Part shown: positions 32,125 through 44,564 of the stretch, piece by piece
Layout of the letters: every line of letters starts with the position of its first letter
How positions within the stretch are numbered: the first letter of the stretch is position 1
DNA from: Tiliqua scincoides
Lineage: Eukaryota > Chordata > Lepidosauria > Squamata > Scincidae
Direction: 5' to 3'
DNA length: 64,000 nt
Assembly: GCF_035046505.1 (NCBI RefSeq)
Contig: NC_089830.1
Span: 23,600,284-23,664,283, forward strand
Program-made: the position numbers and the translations under genes
The notes under the pieces: model-generated
Databases searched by the model: none
What the model was told of the DNA's origin: nothing
The model's input: only the letters and a program-made list of their open reading frames with translations

Positions 32125-33864
32125 ATGGATGATCTCGACATGGAACCATTTGTAACAGATGATTTTGACGCAATGAAGGCTGCTTTGGATCAAGCAGAAC
32201 TGCCAGAAGTGATAGCTCAAGCCCGTAAAAAGTTTGATTTATTTGAAAAGACCACTCTGGACATCGCCATCACAGGGGTGACGGGAGCCGGGAAGTCGTC
32301 CCTCGTAAATGGCATGCGAGGCCTGGATGATGATGATAACGAAAATAATGCAGCCAAGACGGATGTGGTGGAAGGAACCAAGCAGCCAGAAAGATATCCA
32401 CATCCTTTCTTGCCAAACATCACAATGTGGGACCTACCAGGAATAGGGACAGAAAACTTTCAAGCTGCCAGATATCTAAAGCAGGTAAATTTTGACAAGT
32501 ATGATTTTTTCATCATCGTTTCCGCCACCCGTTTCACTGAGAATGATGCCAGATTGGCTCGTGAAATTCAGAAAAGGAAAAAGAAGTTTTATTTTGTGCG
32601 TTCCAAAATAGATGTTGATCTGGAGAATGACAAGCGGAAAAGAGATTTCAGGGAAGAGAAGACCCTCATGAAGATAAGGAATGACTGCTATCAACATTTG
32701 GAACAGCCCAGGGTTTTTCTCATCTCCAGATGGAATTTGGACAAGTACGACTTTCCCCTCTTGCAAATGACCTTGGAGACGGAGTTGAATGTACCTGGAA
32801 AGACCACCCTTCACATTGCCATCACAGGGATGTCAGGTACTGGTAAATCGTCCCTTGTAAACGCCATGAGAGGTCTGGATGATGGTGATGATAAAGCAGC
32901 CAAGACTGATGCGTTTGTAGGATCAACAGATTCAGAAGGATATGTGCACCCCTTATTTCCAAACGTCACAATTTGGGACCTACCGGGAATAGGGACATCA
33001 GTATTTCAAGTATCAAACTATGTAAAACAAGTGTATTTTGACAAGTATGACTTGTTCATCATTGTTTCCTCAATGCGTTTCTCTGAGTATGATGCCAACT
33101 TGGTCCATGAAATTCAGAAGAGGAAGAAGAAGTTTTACTTTGTGCGTTCCAAAATAGATCTTGATCTGGAAAATGAGAGCCGGAAAAAAGATTTCAAGGA
33201 GGAGAAAACGCTCGAGAAGATAAAGAATGATTGCTATCAACGTTTGACAAAATCAGATCAGCTTCCTCCAAGGGTTTTTCTCATCTCCAGATGGCATTTG
33301 GACAGGTATGACTTCCCCCGCCTGCAAATGACCTTAGAAGAGGAGCTGGATGATCTCAAGAGTCAAGTGTTAATTCTGGCCATGCCGGCTTTCTCCAGAG
33401 AAATTCTGGAAAAGAAAAAGAAAGCCATGAAAAAGGTTATATGGATGCAAGCCGTGTTGTCTGCTGCTCTTGGGGCCATTCCAGTTCCAGGTCTCTCTTT
33501 TCCTTGTGACATTGCCATCTTGGTGGGAACTTTGAGGCTTTTCTGTAATGTTTTTGGCTTGGATAATGCTGCCATCGGTAAACTTGCAAATCGGGTTGGC
33601 AAAAATGAAGCCGTTTTGAGGTCCGCTATTAAAAAAACCCCCATGGCTAGTGAGATCACCCCACAATTTGTAGCCCATCTGTTGCAGAAGTCAGCACTCT
33701 GTGCAACGCTGATGGGGCTGGAGTTAGTTCTTGATTTTGTGCCTGTAGTGGGCTCTCTAACTGGTGGAGGCCTTTCATTTGCCACCACGTTCTACATGCT
33801 GAGGGGTTTTTTGAACGATGCTGAAGAAGATGCCAAGAATGTTCTTGCTAAGGTTTCTGAGTGA
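32125..33864 (+). CDS. Double-GTPase-domain immunity-related GTPase, copy B
   Basis: 579 residues, same architecture as copy A, with both P-loops, both DLPG and both SKID motifs intact. Differences from copy C are Ala16 for Glu16 plus a few silent changes; from copy A also Asp5 for Asn5. Codons 15-16 read GACGCA where A and C read GATGAG, three changes within four bases in an otherwise near-identical gene. Acceptor TTCCTTAG with exon from 32101. The intron just upstream carries a TTTATATATACAC stretch shared with C but not A. Expected expression and role as for copy A. Confidence 0.95.
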   Translation: MDDLDMEPFVTDDFDAMKAALDQAELPEVIAQARKKFDLFEKTTLDIAITGVTGAGKSSLVNGMRGLDDDDNENNAAKTDVVEGTKQPERYPHPFLPNITMWDLPGIGTENFQAARYLKQVNFDKYDFFIIVSATRFTENDARLAREIQKRKKKFYFVRSKIDVDLENDKRKRDFREEKTLMKIRNDCYQHLEQPRVFLISRWNLDKYDFPLLQMTLETELNVPGKTTLHIAITGMSGTGKSSLVNAMRGLDDGDDKAAKTDAFVGSTDSEGYVHPLFPNVTIWDLPGIGTSVFQVSNYVKQVYFDKYDLFIIVSSMRFSEYDANLVHEIQKRKKKFYFVRSKIDLDLENESRKKDFKEEKTLEKIKNDCYQRLTKSDQLPPRVFLISRWHLDRYDFPRLQMTLEEELDDLKSQVLILAMPAFSREILEKKKKAMKKVIWMQAVLSAALGAIPVPGLSFPCDIAILVGTLRLFCNVFGLDNAAIGKLANRVGKNEAVLRSAIKKTPMASEITPQFVAHLLQKSALCATLMGLELVLDFVPVVGSLTGGGLSFATTFYMLRGFLNDAEEDAKNVLAKVSE

Positions 33865-35124
33865 GCGTGAAGAGCCAAAAATGAAGATCCAAGCCAGCCA
33901 TTGGGAGTGGGAAAAGCTGGATGCATTACATACAGGACCAAAACAAAAGCACAGAAATTCCTTTAAAGTATAAACTGTTTACAATCAGAAATTCAAATTA
34001 AATTAAATGAATACTTGGACTGATCCAAGAAAGCTGAGCATTTAGGTTACAAATCCAGGCACTGTAGCTCTGGCTCCTTGGAGGTAAAAGCTTTTTCGGG
34101 GTTCCTGTATGCTAATTAAATGCACCTATCATTCAAAAAGGCACACAGGGATCGGAAGTCTCCTGTTGCTGGTCCCTCCTTGCCCAGCTAGAGATGCTGA
34201 ACCCCCTTTTTTGAAATCACAATATCCCTAGCCGAAATGGAAATTAGAGATGAGAAATATCAGCTCAGGAAGCCCCGTGATATAGTCTTTGTTTTGCTAT
34301 GGATTTGGTTCAGATTTGATTCCTGTTGGTTGCTTTGGTTTCCTTGTGGAAAAGAGCAGGGTATTAACATTAAAAAAAATAAAAATAAAATCTGTATAAA
34401 ATTAGCCAGTCTTGCTGGAAAGTCCCAGGCTGATTGGTGACTCATTATTGTGGAAGCTTCTATCCCCAGTCCCATCACACGGCTGCAAAGTTGACACGTT
34501 CAGAGCGCTGAGCTCTGCCAGCCCCTCCCATCCTGCTCCTTCCCACACCATGCCTCCTCCCGCCCTCTCTCCTCCACCCCCCACCTCTCCCCTGCCCCAG
34601 AATACCTCCCACGCCCCCCCCCACACCTTCACTCACCTCTCCACCGCCAGGCAACTGCCAGGTGGTGGAATGTGGGCCTAGCACTGGAGCTGGCCCAGCG
34701 CAGGCTTGCGCTCCGCGAACTCAGGCGCTGGGCCCACATTGCGGTTCACAAACGTGTCTTATGGCAAGTTTGCAACACTGCATGCTGTCGGTGAACCAGT
34801 GTGCACTGCTCAGGATCGGGCCCTAAGTCTGCTTAATTCCTCCCCTTGTTAGTAATCCCTTGGAGAAGGATACTGCCTTTCCTGGCTTTTTTCTTTCTTT
34901 CTTTCTTCAAAGGCAAGTGTTTTGGAAGGCGTCCGGGATCAGACTCACTGGACCTGGGCAGTACGCTCCTGTTTCTGCCACTGCCCTGAGACTTGGAGGG
35001 ATACGACACTGTCCCTTACAAACATTTGTCTTAATCCAGCTGGGTTGGGGCAAGAAAACAACTGCGGGAAAGCTGGACGCACTGTAGTGGAGTCCATCTC
35101 AGAGAGCAATGCTATGCATGTCTA

Positions 35125-35619
35125 TGTTAGCTCTCTGCCCAGGCAGAGCCAGAGACAAAGCTAACTAGTTGGTTCATGGAAAGTTGCAGGCAGCTGAGTC
35201 ACACTGAGTCAGCAGAATTACTCTGCACCTGAGCCTGCCACACCCTAGTTAACAGGGCAGAATCCGATTGGGTGCTCGGACTACTTAAACCCCAGTCTGC
35301 AGCTCCACCACTGCAGTAGGTGTTGAACTGTGATACTGCTGCCGGAGACTTTGACCAACTGATAACTGTGTGTTGTATATGCTGTGAAAGACCTTGGACT
35401 GGCTAACTGACTGTGTTTTGTGGATACTGATTTGGATAAGGTAAAACTGGACTGCTGCACTCTATGTGTATGACCTGGACTGTATTTTGCCTACTCTTTC
35501 CGTGAACCCCCTTGCTTTAGTATACGTCAGCTAATTCAAGGACTCTGCTGTGTCTGCTGGTCTTTGTGCACCCTGCTCTACCCTGGGACACACCTAAGGT
35601 TCCTCTCCAATACTTAACA
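35125..35619. mobile_element. Solo LTR (copy B)
   Basis: Same 495-bp solo LTR with GTCTA on both sides, carried by the duplicon rather than inserted anew. Confidence 0.8.
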
Positions 35620-36065
35620 GTCTACACAGAAGGCTGACACATTCCGTTCCAGGAGACTCTCTCTCAAGTGTGTAGGATACAATTCCTACAATTGTATCTC
35701 TGTTTTCGGCGTAACGTAATTGGTTACTCACATCAATCCCTTCTATTGAGTGTCCTCATCTTGGATGTGTGCAAGCAAAATAAACCAGAGTTTGACTGCA
35801 CTGCAGCTGGTGACCAGAGCTTTTTTCTTCTGGATCCAAAAAGATCCTGCCAACCAGCATGTCTAGTGAAAGGCACCCTACAAGCTGCTGAGTTCGGGGA
35901 TGGAAAGGTTCCTGGGCTTTCTCAGAAACTTATCAGGGGTTTTTGATGAAAATGTTCCAGAACAGATCACAAGCTTCCCTAAAAGAGACCTAAGGGGGGG
36001 CAGTCCCAGAGGTCTCATCTGGGTCAGTCTCCACTACCTTAACGAACCTACTTGAACTTGCTCCA

Positions 36066-37360
36066 GTGCTTTCGTTGGTGCAAGCCCAAGTGGACCTAGG
36101 AAGGGAGATGGCATATTGGTAGCATCGCATTTCTGTCCCACATCTTCTTCTTACTACTTGGCAATGCTTGGGGAAGTTCCTTGTTCTGATCCTCACCAGG
36201 GCCTGGAAGCTTGACCATCATTCAGCAGCTCAGCATGAAGCAGCCAGGATACCTACTGACCATGTGATCTTGTAGATCACTTTGTGGATCTCATTTAGGA
36301 CCAAATGATACAGCAAAATGGAGGGTGCTTTCGTTGGTGCAACCCCAAGTGGACCTAGGAAGGGAGATGGCATATTGGTAGCATCGCATTTCTGTCCCAC
36401 ATCTTCTTCTTACTACTTGGCAATGCTTGGGGAAGTTCCTTGTTCTGATCCTCACCAGGGCCTGGAAGCTTGACCATCATTCAGCAGCTCAGCATGAAGC
36501 AGCCAGGATACCTACTGACCATGTGATCTTGTAGATCACTTTGTGGATCTCATTTAGGACCAAATGATACAGCAAAATGGAGGGTGCTTTCGTTGGTGCA
36601 AGCCCAAGTGGACCTAGGAAGGGAGATGGCATATTGGTAGCATCGCATTTCTGTCCCACATCTTCTTCTTACTACTTGGCAATGCTTGGGGAAGTTCCTT
36701 GTTCTGATCCTCACCAGGGCCTGGAAGCTTGACCATCATTCAGCAGCTCAGCATGAAGCAGCCAGGATACCTACTGACCATGTGATCTTGTAGATCACTT
36801 TGTGGATCTCATTTAGGACCAAATGATACAGCAAAATGGAGGGTGCTTTCGTTGGTGCAACCCCAAGTGGACCTAGGAAGGGAGATGGCATATTGGTAGC
36901 ATCGCATTTCTGTCCCACATCTTCTTCTTACTACTTGGCAATGCTTGGGGAAGTTCCTTGTTCTGATCCTCACCAGGGCCTGGAAGCTTGACCATCATTC
37001 AGCAGCTCAGCATGAAGCAGCCAGGATACCTACTGACCATGTGATCTTGTAGATCACTTTGTGGATCTCATTTAGGACCAAATGATACAGCAAAATGGAG
37101 GGTGCTTTCGTTGGTGCAACCCCAAGTGGACCTAGGAAGGGAGATGGCATATTGGTAGCATCGCATTTCTGTCCCACATCTTCTTCTTACTACTTGGCAA
37201 TGCTTGGGGAAGTTCCTTGTTCTGATCCTCACCAGGGCCTGGAAGCTTGACCATCATTCAGCAGCTCAGCATGAAGCAGCCAGGATACCTACTGACCATG
37301 TGATCTTGTAGATCACTTTGTGGATCTCATTTAGGACCAAATGATACAGCAAAATGGAGG
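36066..37360 (+). repeat. 259-bp tandem array, 5 units, between duplicons B and C
   Basis: Unit starts at 36066, 36325, 36584, 36843 and 37102, period 259. Units 2, 4 and 5 carry the GCAACCCC variant that is rare in the first array (only its last unit). The two arrays have therefore been homogenised partly independently. Confidence 0.96.
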
Positions 37361-37823
37361 GGGGGTCCCTTTTCCTCTGGGCAGGTTGGCAGGAACAGGA
37401 GCTTCAAGGGCTCCTGCGCTCCAGATTTCTGCTGAAATGTCTGGGAACATTGTCTCCAGTGCAAGGGGAAATTGGGCACAGTTGTGTTTATAAGAACCTG
37501 GTATCTTTCATTAAAAGGACAAGACAGACAAAAGGAATAGGAAGACTGCTGCTTCTGTTTGCTCTTCATATACAAAAACTTACTAGAGCCCTCCTGACCT
37601 CTTCCATTCTTTGCAAGTCACCTCTGTTTTCCTGGCTTCCTTGTCTTCCCTCTTTCTCTCTTCCATCTTATATTATCTGGGTAAAAAATTCTGGAGTGAG
37701 AGGATGTGGACAGGGGAGGGCCTACTTATTCAATAAAAAGTAGCTGGGAAAAACCCTCGCACCACCGGCTTGACAACAGCTGATGTCCTTGTGATCTTTA
37801 TTTGCAGCAACCAACATGTGACT

Positions 37824-38014
37824 TTTCACTTCTCAGAGAGGAAAAACAGTAGTTTTTTTCCAGCAAATTTCCATGAAGATGAATCCTGGAGCCTGACCAG
37901 TTCACTGCACAGTCCTTGCTCCTTTGGAAACGTTCTCCTGGCCCAGGTCTGTGATGGGCGGACCGGAGAAGGGTGTTGGCTGGCACTTCGTGGAATAAAG
38001 TTACTTTCGCTTTC
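37824..38014 (-). promoter_or_regulatory. Candidate interferon-response promoter, copy C
   Basis: IRF core TTTCACTT (37824-37831), GAS TTCCATGAA (37869-37877), ISRE TTTCGCTTTC (38005-38014). Leader donor ATAAAG|GTAAGC with GT at 38171. Confidence 0.65.
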
Positions 38015-39845
38015 ACCAGAGACTGAAGGCATTCTTGGTTACCAGGAAAGACAAGGGAGATTAGTCAGAAGTGAGGAAGCAAACACAGGCTTTCGAACAG
38101 GCGCCCAACTGACGGTTCAGAGGTTGCCCCTTCAGCTCCTCAGAGAAGCCCCTTCCCCTTCCCCATAAAGGTAAGCCACTCTTGCTTGATATCTTCCTTC
38201 TCATGCTCCTTCTTTCCTGCAGGCCACTGGCTGCTTGTGTGATTCTTGCACAGATGAGATTTTTTCATCAATGATACCCGTCAGAGCACAGGAGGAGCTG
38301 TGGCAGGGTGGAGGGAGGCTTTAACACTTCTGCCACCATCCTGAGCCAGATGACCCCCAGGAAGGGAAGCCCACCTAGGTACTATTCAGCATTAGACCTT
38401 CCCTCCATTGCAGCACAATCCTAGTCCAGACCAGGCATTTGCACCGCTGATTTTTAAGAAGACAAAACCAAGCAGAAAAGGGACAAACTGCACAGGGGAA
38501 ATGGGGGAGGAAAACAGTGGAGCAAGTGATGGCTAAGAGGGGTTATGGGCCCCTTCCCTTCTCATAAGAACAGCCCTGCTGGATCAGGCCACAGGCCCAT
38601 GTGGTCCAGCTTCCTGTATCTCACAGCGGCCCACCAAATGCCCCAGGGAGCACACCAGATAACAAGAGACCTGCAAGGCCTCCTGGGAATTGTAGTTAAG
38701 AACATAAGAACAGCCCCACTGGATCAGGCCAGAGGCCCATCTAGTCCAGCTTCCTGTATCTCACAGCGGCCCACCAAATGCCCCAGGGAGCACACAAGAC
38801 AACAACAGATCTGCATCCTGGTGCCCTCCTTTGCATCTGGCATTCTGACATAGCCCAATTCAGTGTGAACTTACATGCATTGGAGCAACCTCCAGATAGC
38901 CCTTGAGCTGTGCTCTGCTCCAAAAAGATTTCTGGGAGAAGGGGGGTTATTCTGTCACAGCCTGCAACCCCTTAAGAAGTTGTTGTTTTGTGCTTGCCAC
39001 TGAAAAGCAAGGCGCACATTTGAGTGACAGTCTTCCCCAGTCACTTGTGAGGAGAGAGAACCAGAGACCAGTTGCATTGTTTACCATCCCTGCTTAAATC
39101 AGAAATGAACAGGGAGGAGTAAGTAGCAGTGTTTCAACGTCTGAGCCCTATGCAGGACAAGATGAAGATGAGACTATGACTTTGAACATCTATTCCCAGA
39201 CATGCTTTTGAGACATGCATGAGTATCACATGCAATGGGGGAAATCTATTGCATGGGCTGGGACTGTGTGCAGCGGCCAATGCCGAGACTCGGTGGAACG
39301 GCATAGAAGGTGGAGGGGGACAAGGCTGAAGGTGCAACCATAGAAAGCTTTCATTCTGGGGACTGGAATGAAATAATGGGGAGGAAGCAACAATCAAAGT
39401 GTAGCGTTTTCAATCCCTCACACAAACTGGCACTAAGCATAAGTAGTTTCTAGGTAAGAAGAGGGAGAAAGGGAGAAAGAGATGCAGGGAGGTGGCAGTG
39501 AGTTCTTGTGCTCAATGAAGCATCTGGTGGGCTGCTGTGAGATGCAAGAAGCTGGACTAGATGGGTTCTGGGCCTGATCCAGCAGGGCTCATCTTACGTA
39601 AAATTCTGACCAAGGAAAGGGAGTCCATGAACTTTTGGCCCAATGCTCTTGTCTGCATACTATTCTGTTTCAAACGGCCCTACCCCAACTTACCCACCCA
39701 CCACGAATGCAGTTGGGCCAATGAAGGGTGTGCTGGGGTGGGCAGACACAGAGGCCTCCTCAAGGAAAAAAAACATTTGTTCCTCAGTGGGTCTCTTCAG
39801 ATCAGTGCCAGTCATTTTTCCAAGGAAAGTAAGGGAGTCAGGTGA

Positions 39846-40054
39846 TTAAGGGTGCAGTCCTTACCCCTTATGTCAGTGCTTTCCAGCACTGGCACAGCGG
39901 TGCCAATGGGACGTGTGCTGCATCCTGCAGTTGGGTGTCACTCACGGAGGCCTCCTCAAAGTAGGTGAATGTTTGTTCCCTTAACTCAGAGCTGCATTGC
40001 CCTTATGCCAGGCCTGGAAATCACTGACATAAAGGGTTAGGATTGCACCCTAAG
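39846..40054. mobile_element. MITE with ~38-base inverted ends (copy C)
   Basis: Third segmental copy of the element at 22680-22888. Confidence 0.6.
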
Positions 40055-40336
40055 GGGGAGAGGAGCAGGGATAGGATTCTGGTGCATGCACCCCTCCCAC
40101 CCCCCTTTCACCTCCCACCCATCCCATCCCTGCCCAGAAACACCCCATTCCTCCCACCCCCACCCCATGCCAGTCATACCAGTGTTCCTTGCTTCTCTCT
40201 GCATAAAATGCCTTGAAATACATGATGCAATAGCAACCGCAGCCTATAAGTCAACAAGCACTATATTCCTTTATATATACACTTTGATATTCCTTTCTTT
40301 TCCTTCCTTAGATCAAGTGAAGGAACACAAACGGCC

Positions 40337-42076
40337 ATGGATGATCTCGACATGGAACCATTTGTAACAGATGATTTTGATGAGATGAAGGCTGCTTTGG
40401 ATCAAGCAGAACTGCCAGAAGTGATAGCTCAAGCCCGTAAAAAGTTTGATTTATTTGAAAAGACCACTCTGGACATCGCCATCACAGGGGTGACGGGAGC
40501 CGGGAAGTCGTCCCTCGTAAATGGCATGCGAGGCCTGGATGATGATGATAACGAAAATAATGCAGCCAAGACGGATGTGGTGGAAGGAACCAAGCAGCCA
40601 GAAAGATATCCACATCCTTTCTTGCCAAACATCACAATGTGGGACCTACCAGGAATAGGGACAGAAAACTTTCAAGCTGCCAGATATCTAAAGCAGGTAA
40701 ATTTTGACAAGTATGATTTTTTCATCATCGTTTCCGCCACCCGTTTCACTGAGAATGATGCCAGATTGGCTCGTGAAATTCAGAAAAGGAAAAAGAAGTT
40801 TTATTTTGTGCGTTCCAAAATAGATGTTGATCTGGAGAATGACAAGCGGAAAAGAGATTTCAGGGAAGAGAAGACCCTCATGAAGATAAGGAATGACTGC
40901 TATCAACATTTGGAACAGCCCAGGGTTTTTCTCATCTCCAGATGGAATTTGGACAAGTACGACTTTCCCCTCTTGCAAATGACCTTGGAGACGGAGTTGA
41001 ATGTACCTGGAAAGACCACCCTTCACATTGCCATCACAGGGATGTCAGGTACTGGTAAATCGTCCCTTGTAAACGCCATGAGAGGTCTGGATGATGGTGA
41101 TGATAAAGCAGCCAAGACTGATGCGTTTGTAGGATCAACAGATTCAGAAGGATATGTGCACCCCTTATTTCCAAACGTCACAATTTGGGACCTACCGGGA
41201 ATAGGGACATCAGTATTTCAAGTATCAAACTATGTAAAACAAGTGTATTTTGACAAGTATGACTTGTTCATCATTGTTTCCTCAATGCGTTTCTCTGAGT
41301 ATGATGCCAACTTGGTCCATGAAATTCAGAAGAGGAAGAAGAAGTTTTACTTTGTGCGTTCCAAAATAGATCTTGATCTGGAAAATGAGAGCCGGAAAAA
41401 AGATTTCAAGGAGGAGAAAACGCTCGAGAAGATAAAGAATGATTGCTATCAACGTTTGACAAAATCAGATCAGCTTCCTCCAAGGGTTTTTCTCATCTCC
41501 AGATGGCATTTGGACAGGTATGACTTCCCCCGCCTGCAAATGACCTTAGAAGAGGAGCTGGATGATCTCAAGAGTCAAGTGTTAATTCTGGCCATGCCGG
41601 CTTTCTCCAGAGAAATTCTGGAAAAGAAAAAGAAAGCCATGAAAAAGGTTATATGGATGCAAGCCGTGTTGTCTGCTGCTCTTGGGGCCATTCCAGTTCC
41701 AGGTCTCTCTTTTCCTTGTGACATTGCCATCTTGGTGGGAACTTTGAGGCTTTTCTGTAATGTTTTTGGCTTGGATAATGCTGCCATCGGTAAACTTGCA
41801 AATCGGGTTGGCAAAAATGAAGCCGTTTTGAGGTCCGCTATTAAAAAAACCCCCATGGCTAGTGAGATCACCCCACAATTTGTAGCCCATCTGTTGCAGA
41901 AGTCAGCACTCTGTGCAACGCTGATGGGGCTGGAGTTAGTTCTTGATTTTGTACCTGTAGTGGGCTCTCTAACTGGTGGAGGCCTTTCATTTGCCACCAC
42001 GTTCTACATGCTGAGGGGTTTTTTGAACGATGCTGAAGAAGATGCCAAGAATGTTCTTGCTAAGGTTTCTGAGTGA
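40337..42076 (+). CDS. Double-GTPase-domain immunity-related GTPase, copy C
   Basis: 579 residues. Protein is identical to copy A except Asp5 for Asn5, and to copy B except Glu16 for Ala16. All GTP-binding motifs of both G domains are intact and the ORF is uninterrupted. By eye only about five base changes separate it from copy A over 1740 bases, so the copies are very young or kept alike by gene conversion. Acceptor TTCCTTAG with exon from 40312; start GCCATGG. It probably shares control with A and B through the repeated promoter block, giving a dosage effect. Confidence 0.95.
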   Translation: MDDLDMEPFVTDDFDEMKAALDQAELPEVIAQARKKFDLFEKTTLDIAITGVTGAGKSSLVNGMRGLDDDDNENNAAKTDVVEGTKQPERYPHPFLPNITMWDLPGIGTENFQAARYLKQVNFDKYDFFIIVSATRFTENDARLAREIQKRKKKFYFVRSKIDVDLENDKRKRDFREEKTLMKIRNDCYQHLEQPRVFLISRWNLDKYDFPLLQMTLETELNVPGKTTLHIAITGMSGTGKSSLVNAMRGLDDGDDKAAKTDAFVGSTDSEGYVHPLFPNVTIWDLPGIGTSVFQVSNYVKQVYFDKYDLFIIVSSMRFSEYDANLVHEIQKRKKKFYFVRSKIDLDLENESRKKDFKEEKTLEKIKNDCYQRLTKSDQLPPRVFLISRWHLDRYDFPRLQMTLEEELDDLKSQVLILAMPAFSREILEKKKKAMKKVIWMQAVLSAALGAIPVPGLSFPCDIAILVGTLRLFCNVFGLDNAAIGKLANRVGKNEAVLRSAIKKTPMASEITPQFVAHLLQKSALCATLMGLELVLDFVPVVGSLTGGGLSFATTFYMLRGFLNDAEEDAKNVLAKVSE

Positions 42077-43339
42077 GCGTGAAGAGCCAAAAATGAAGAT
42101 CCAAGCCAGCCATTGGGAGTGGGAAAAGCTGGATGCATTACATACAGGACCAAAACAAAAGCACAGAAATTCCTTTAAAGTATAAACTGTTTACAATCAG
42201 AAATTCAAATTAAATTAAATGAATACTTGGACTGATCCAAGAAAGCTGAGCATTTAGGTTACAAATCCAGGCACTGTAGCTCTGGCTCCTTGGAGGTAAA
42301 AGCTTTTTCGGGGTTCCTGTATGCTAATTAAATGCACCTATCATTCAAAAAGGCACACAGGGATCGGAAGTCTCCTGTTGCTGGTCCCTCCTTGCCCAGC
42401 TAGAGATGCTGAAGCCCCTTTTTTGAAATCACAATATCCCTAGCCGAAATGGAAATTAGAGATGAGAAATATCAGTTCAGGAAGCCCCGTGATATAGTCT
42501 TTGTTTTGCTATGGATTTGGTTCAGATTTGATTCCTGTTGGTTGCTTTGGTTTCCTTGTGGAAAAGAGCAGGGTATTAACATTAAAAAAAATAAAAATAA
42601 AATCTGTATAAAATTAGCCAGTCTTGCTGGAAAGTCCCAGGCTGATTGGTGACTCATTATTGTGGAAGCTTCTATCCCCAGTCCCATCACACGGCTGCAA
42701 AGTTGACACGTTCAGAGCGCTGAGCTCTGCCAGCCCCTCCCATCCTGCTCCTTCCCACACCATGCCTCCTCCCGCCCTCTCTCCTCCACCCCCCACCTCT
42801 CCCCTGCCCCAGAATACCTCCCACGCCCCCCCCCCCCACACCTTCACTCACCTCTCCACCGCCAGGCAACTGCCAGGTGGTGGAATGTGGGCCTAGCACT
42901 GGAGCTGGCCCAGCGCAGGCTTGCGCTCCGCGAACTCAGGCGCTGGGCCCACATTGCGGTTCACAAACGTGTCTTATGGCAAGTTTGCAACACTGCATGC
43001 TGTCGGTGAACCAGTGTGCACTGCTCAGGATCGGGCCCTAAGTCTGCTTAATTCCTCCCCTCGTTAGTAATCCCTTGGAGAAGGATACTGCCTTTCCTGG
43101 CTTTTTTCTTTCTTTCTTTCTTCAAAGGCAAGTGTTTTGGAAGGCGTCCGGGATCAGACTCACTGGACCTGGGCAGTACGCTCCTGTTTCTGCCACTGCC
43201 CTGAGACTTGGAGGGATGCGACACTGTCCCTTACAAACATTTGTCTTAATCCAGCTGGGTTGGGGCAAGAAAACAACTGCGGGAAAGCTGGACGCACTGT
43301 AGTGGAGTCCATCTCAGAGAGCAATGCTATGCATGTCTA

Positions 43340-43834
43340 TGTTAGCTCTCTGCCCAGGCAGAGCCAGAGACAAAGCTAACTAGTTGGTTCATGGAAAGTT
43401 GCAGGCAGCTGAGTCACACTGAGTCAGCAGAATTACTCTGCACCTGAGCCTGCCACACCCTAGTTAACAGGGCAGAATCCGATTGGGTGCTCGGACTACT
43501 TAAACCCCAGTCTGCAGCTCCACCACTGCAGTAGGTGTTGAACTGTGATACTGCTGCCGGAGACTTTGACCAACTGATAACTGTGTGTTGTATATGCTGT
43601 GAAAGACCTTGGACTGGCTAACTGACTGTGTTTTGTGGATACTGATTTGGATAAGGTAAAACTGGACTGCTGCACTCTATGTGTATGACCTGGACTGTAT
43701 TTTGCCTACTCTTTCCGTGAACCCCCTTGCTTTAGTATACGTCAGCTAATTCAAGGACTCTGCTGTGTCTGCTGGTCTTTGTGCACCCTGCTCTACCCTG
43801 GGACACACCTAAGGTTCCTCTCCAATACTTAACA
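43340..43834. mobile_element. Solo LTR (copy C)
   Basis: Third segmental copy of the 495-bp solo LTR with GTCTA flanks. Confidence 0.8.
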
Positions 43835-44564
43835 GTCTACACAGAAGGCTGACACATTCCGTTCCAGGAGACTCTCTCTCAAGTGTGTAGGATACAATTC
43901 CTACAATTGTATCTCTGTTTTCGGCGTAACGTAATTGGTTACTCACATCAATCCCTTCTATTGAGTGTCCTCATCTTGGATGTGTGCAAGCAAAATAAAC
44001 CAGAGTTTGACTGCACTGCAGCTGGTGGCCAGAGCTTTTTTCTTCTGGATCCAAAAAGATCCTGCCAACCAGCATGTCTAGTGAAAGGCACCCTACAAGC
44101 TGCTGAGTTCGGGGATGGAAAGGTTCCTGGGCTTTCTCAGAAACTTATCAGGGGTTTTTGATGAAAATGTTCCAGAACGGATCACAAGCTTCCCTAAAAG
44201 AGACCTAAGGGGGGGGGGCAGTCCCAGAGGTCTCATCTGGGTCAGTCTCCACTACCTTAATGAACCTACTTGAACTTGCTCCACTGCTTTCGTTGGTGCA
44301 AGCCCAAGTGGACCTAGGAAGGGAGATGGCATATTGGTAGCATCGCTACCAATGCCACCACCCCCCCTTCTTGGTCTTGACACACACCTCTCTTTGCCCT
44401 GGTCTCTTGGTGCCAATTGGAGGCTCACATCCATGTGCTGGTGTGGTGGCCTAGTGGTCATTCTGCTGACCCAGCAGGAGTTGAGCTGCCCCAAGAGGGC
44501 ATCTAGTGTCCAAGTCTTCTATCCTGTGAATAGCTGTGTTGTAAAGGAGAAAAGGGTCTCCAAA

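Larger units (their letters stand above)
28952..36127 (+). repeat. Segmental duplicon B (7.2 kb)
   Basis: Second copy with the same contents and order as duplicon A. It has private substitutions, for example GGGGACAGTAATG near 31155 where A and C read GGGGACTGGAATG, and ATACGACAC near 35001 where A and C read ATGCGACAC. Confidence 0.93.
37164..44345 (+). repeat. Segmental duplicon C (7.2 kb)
   Basis: Third copy, closest to B. It ends at GGTAGCATCG (44345) and then passes into single-copy CTACCAATGCC, which defines the right breakpoint of the whole block. Confidence 0.93.

Noticed and set aside
23147-42076. Fused double-G ORF as a false join by the assembler
   Set aside because: The same join is present in three copies and in an independently diverged broken copy. 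It falls within one exon with no gap or repeat at the join.
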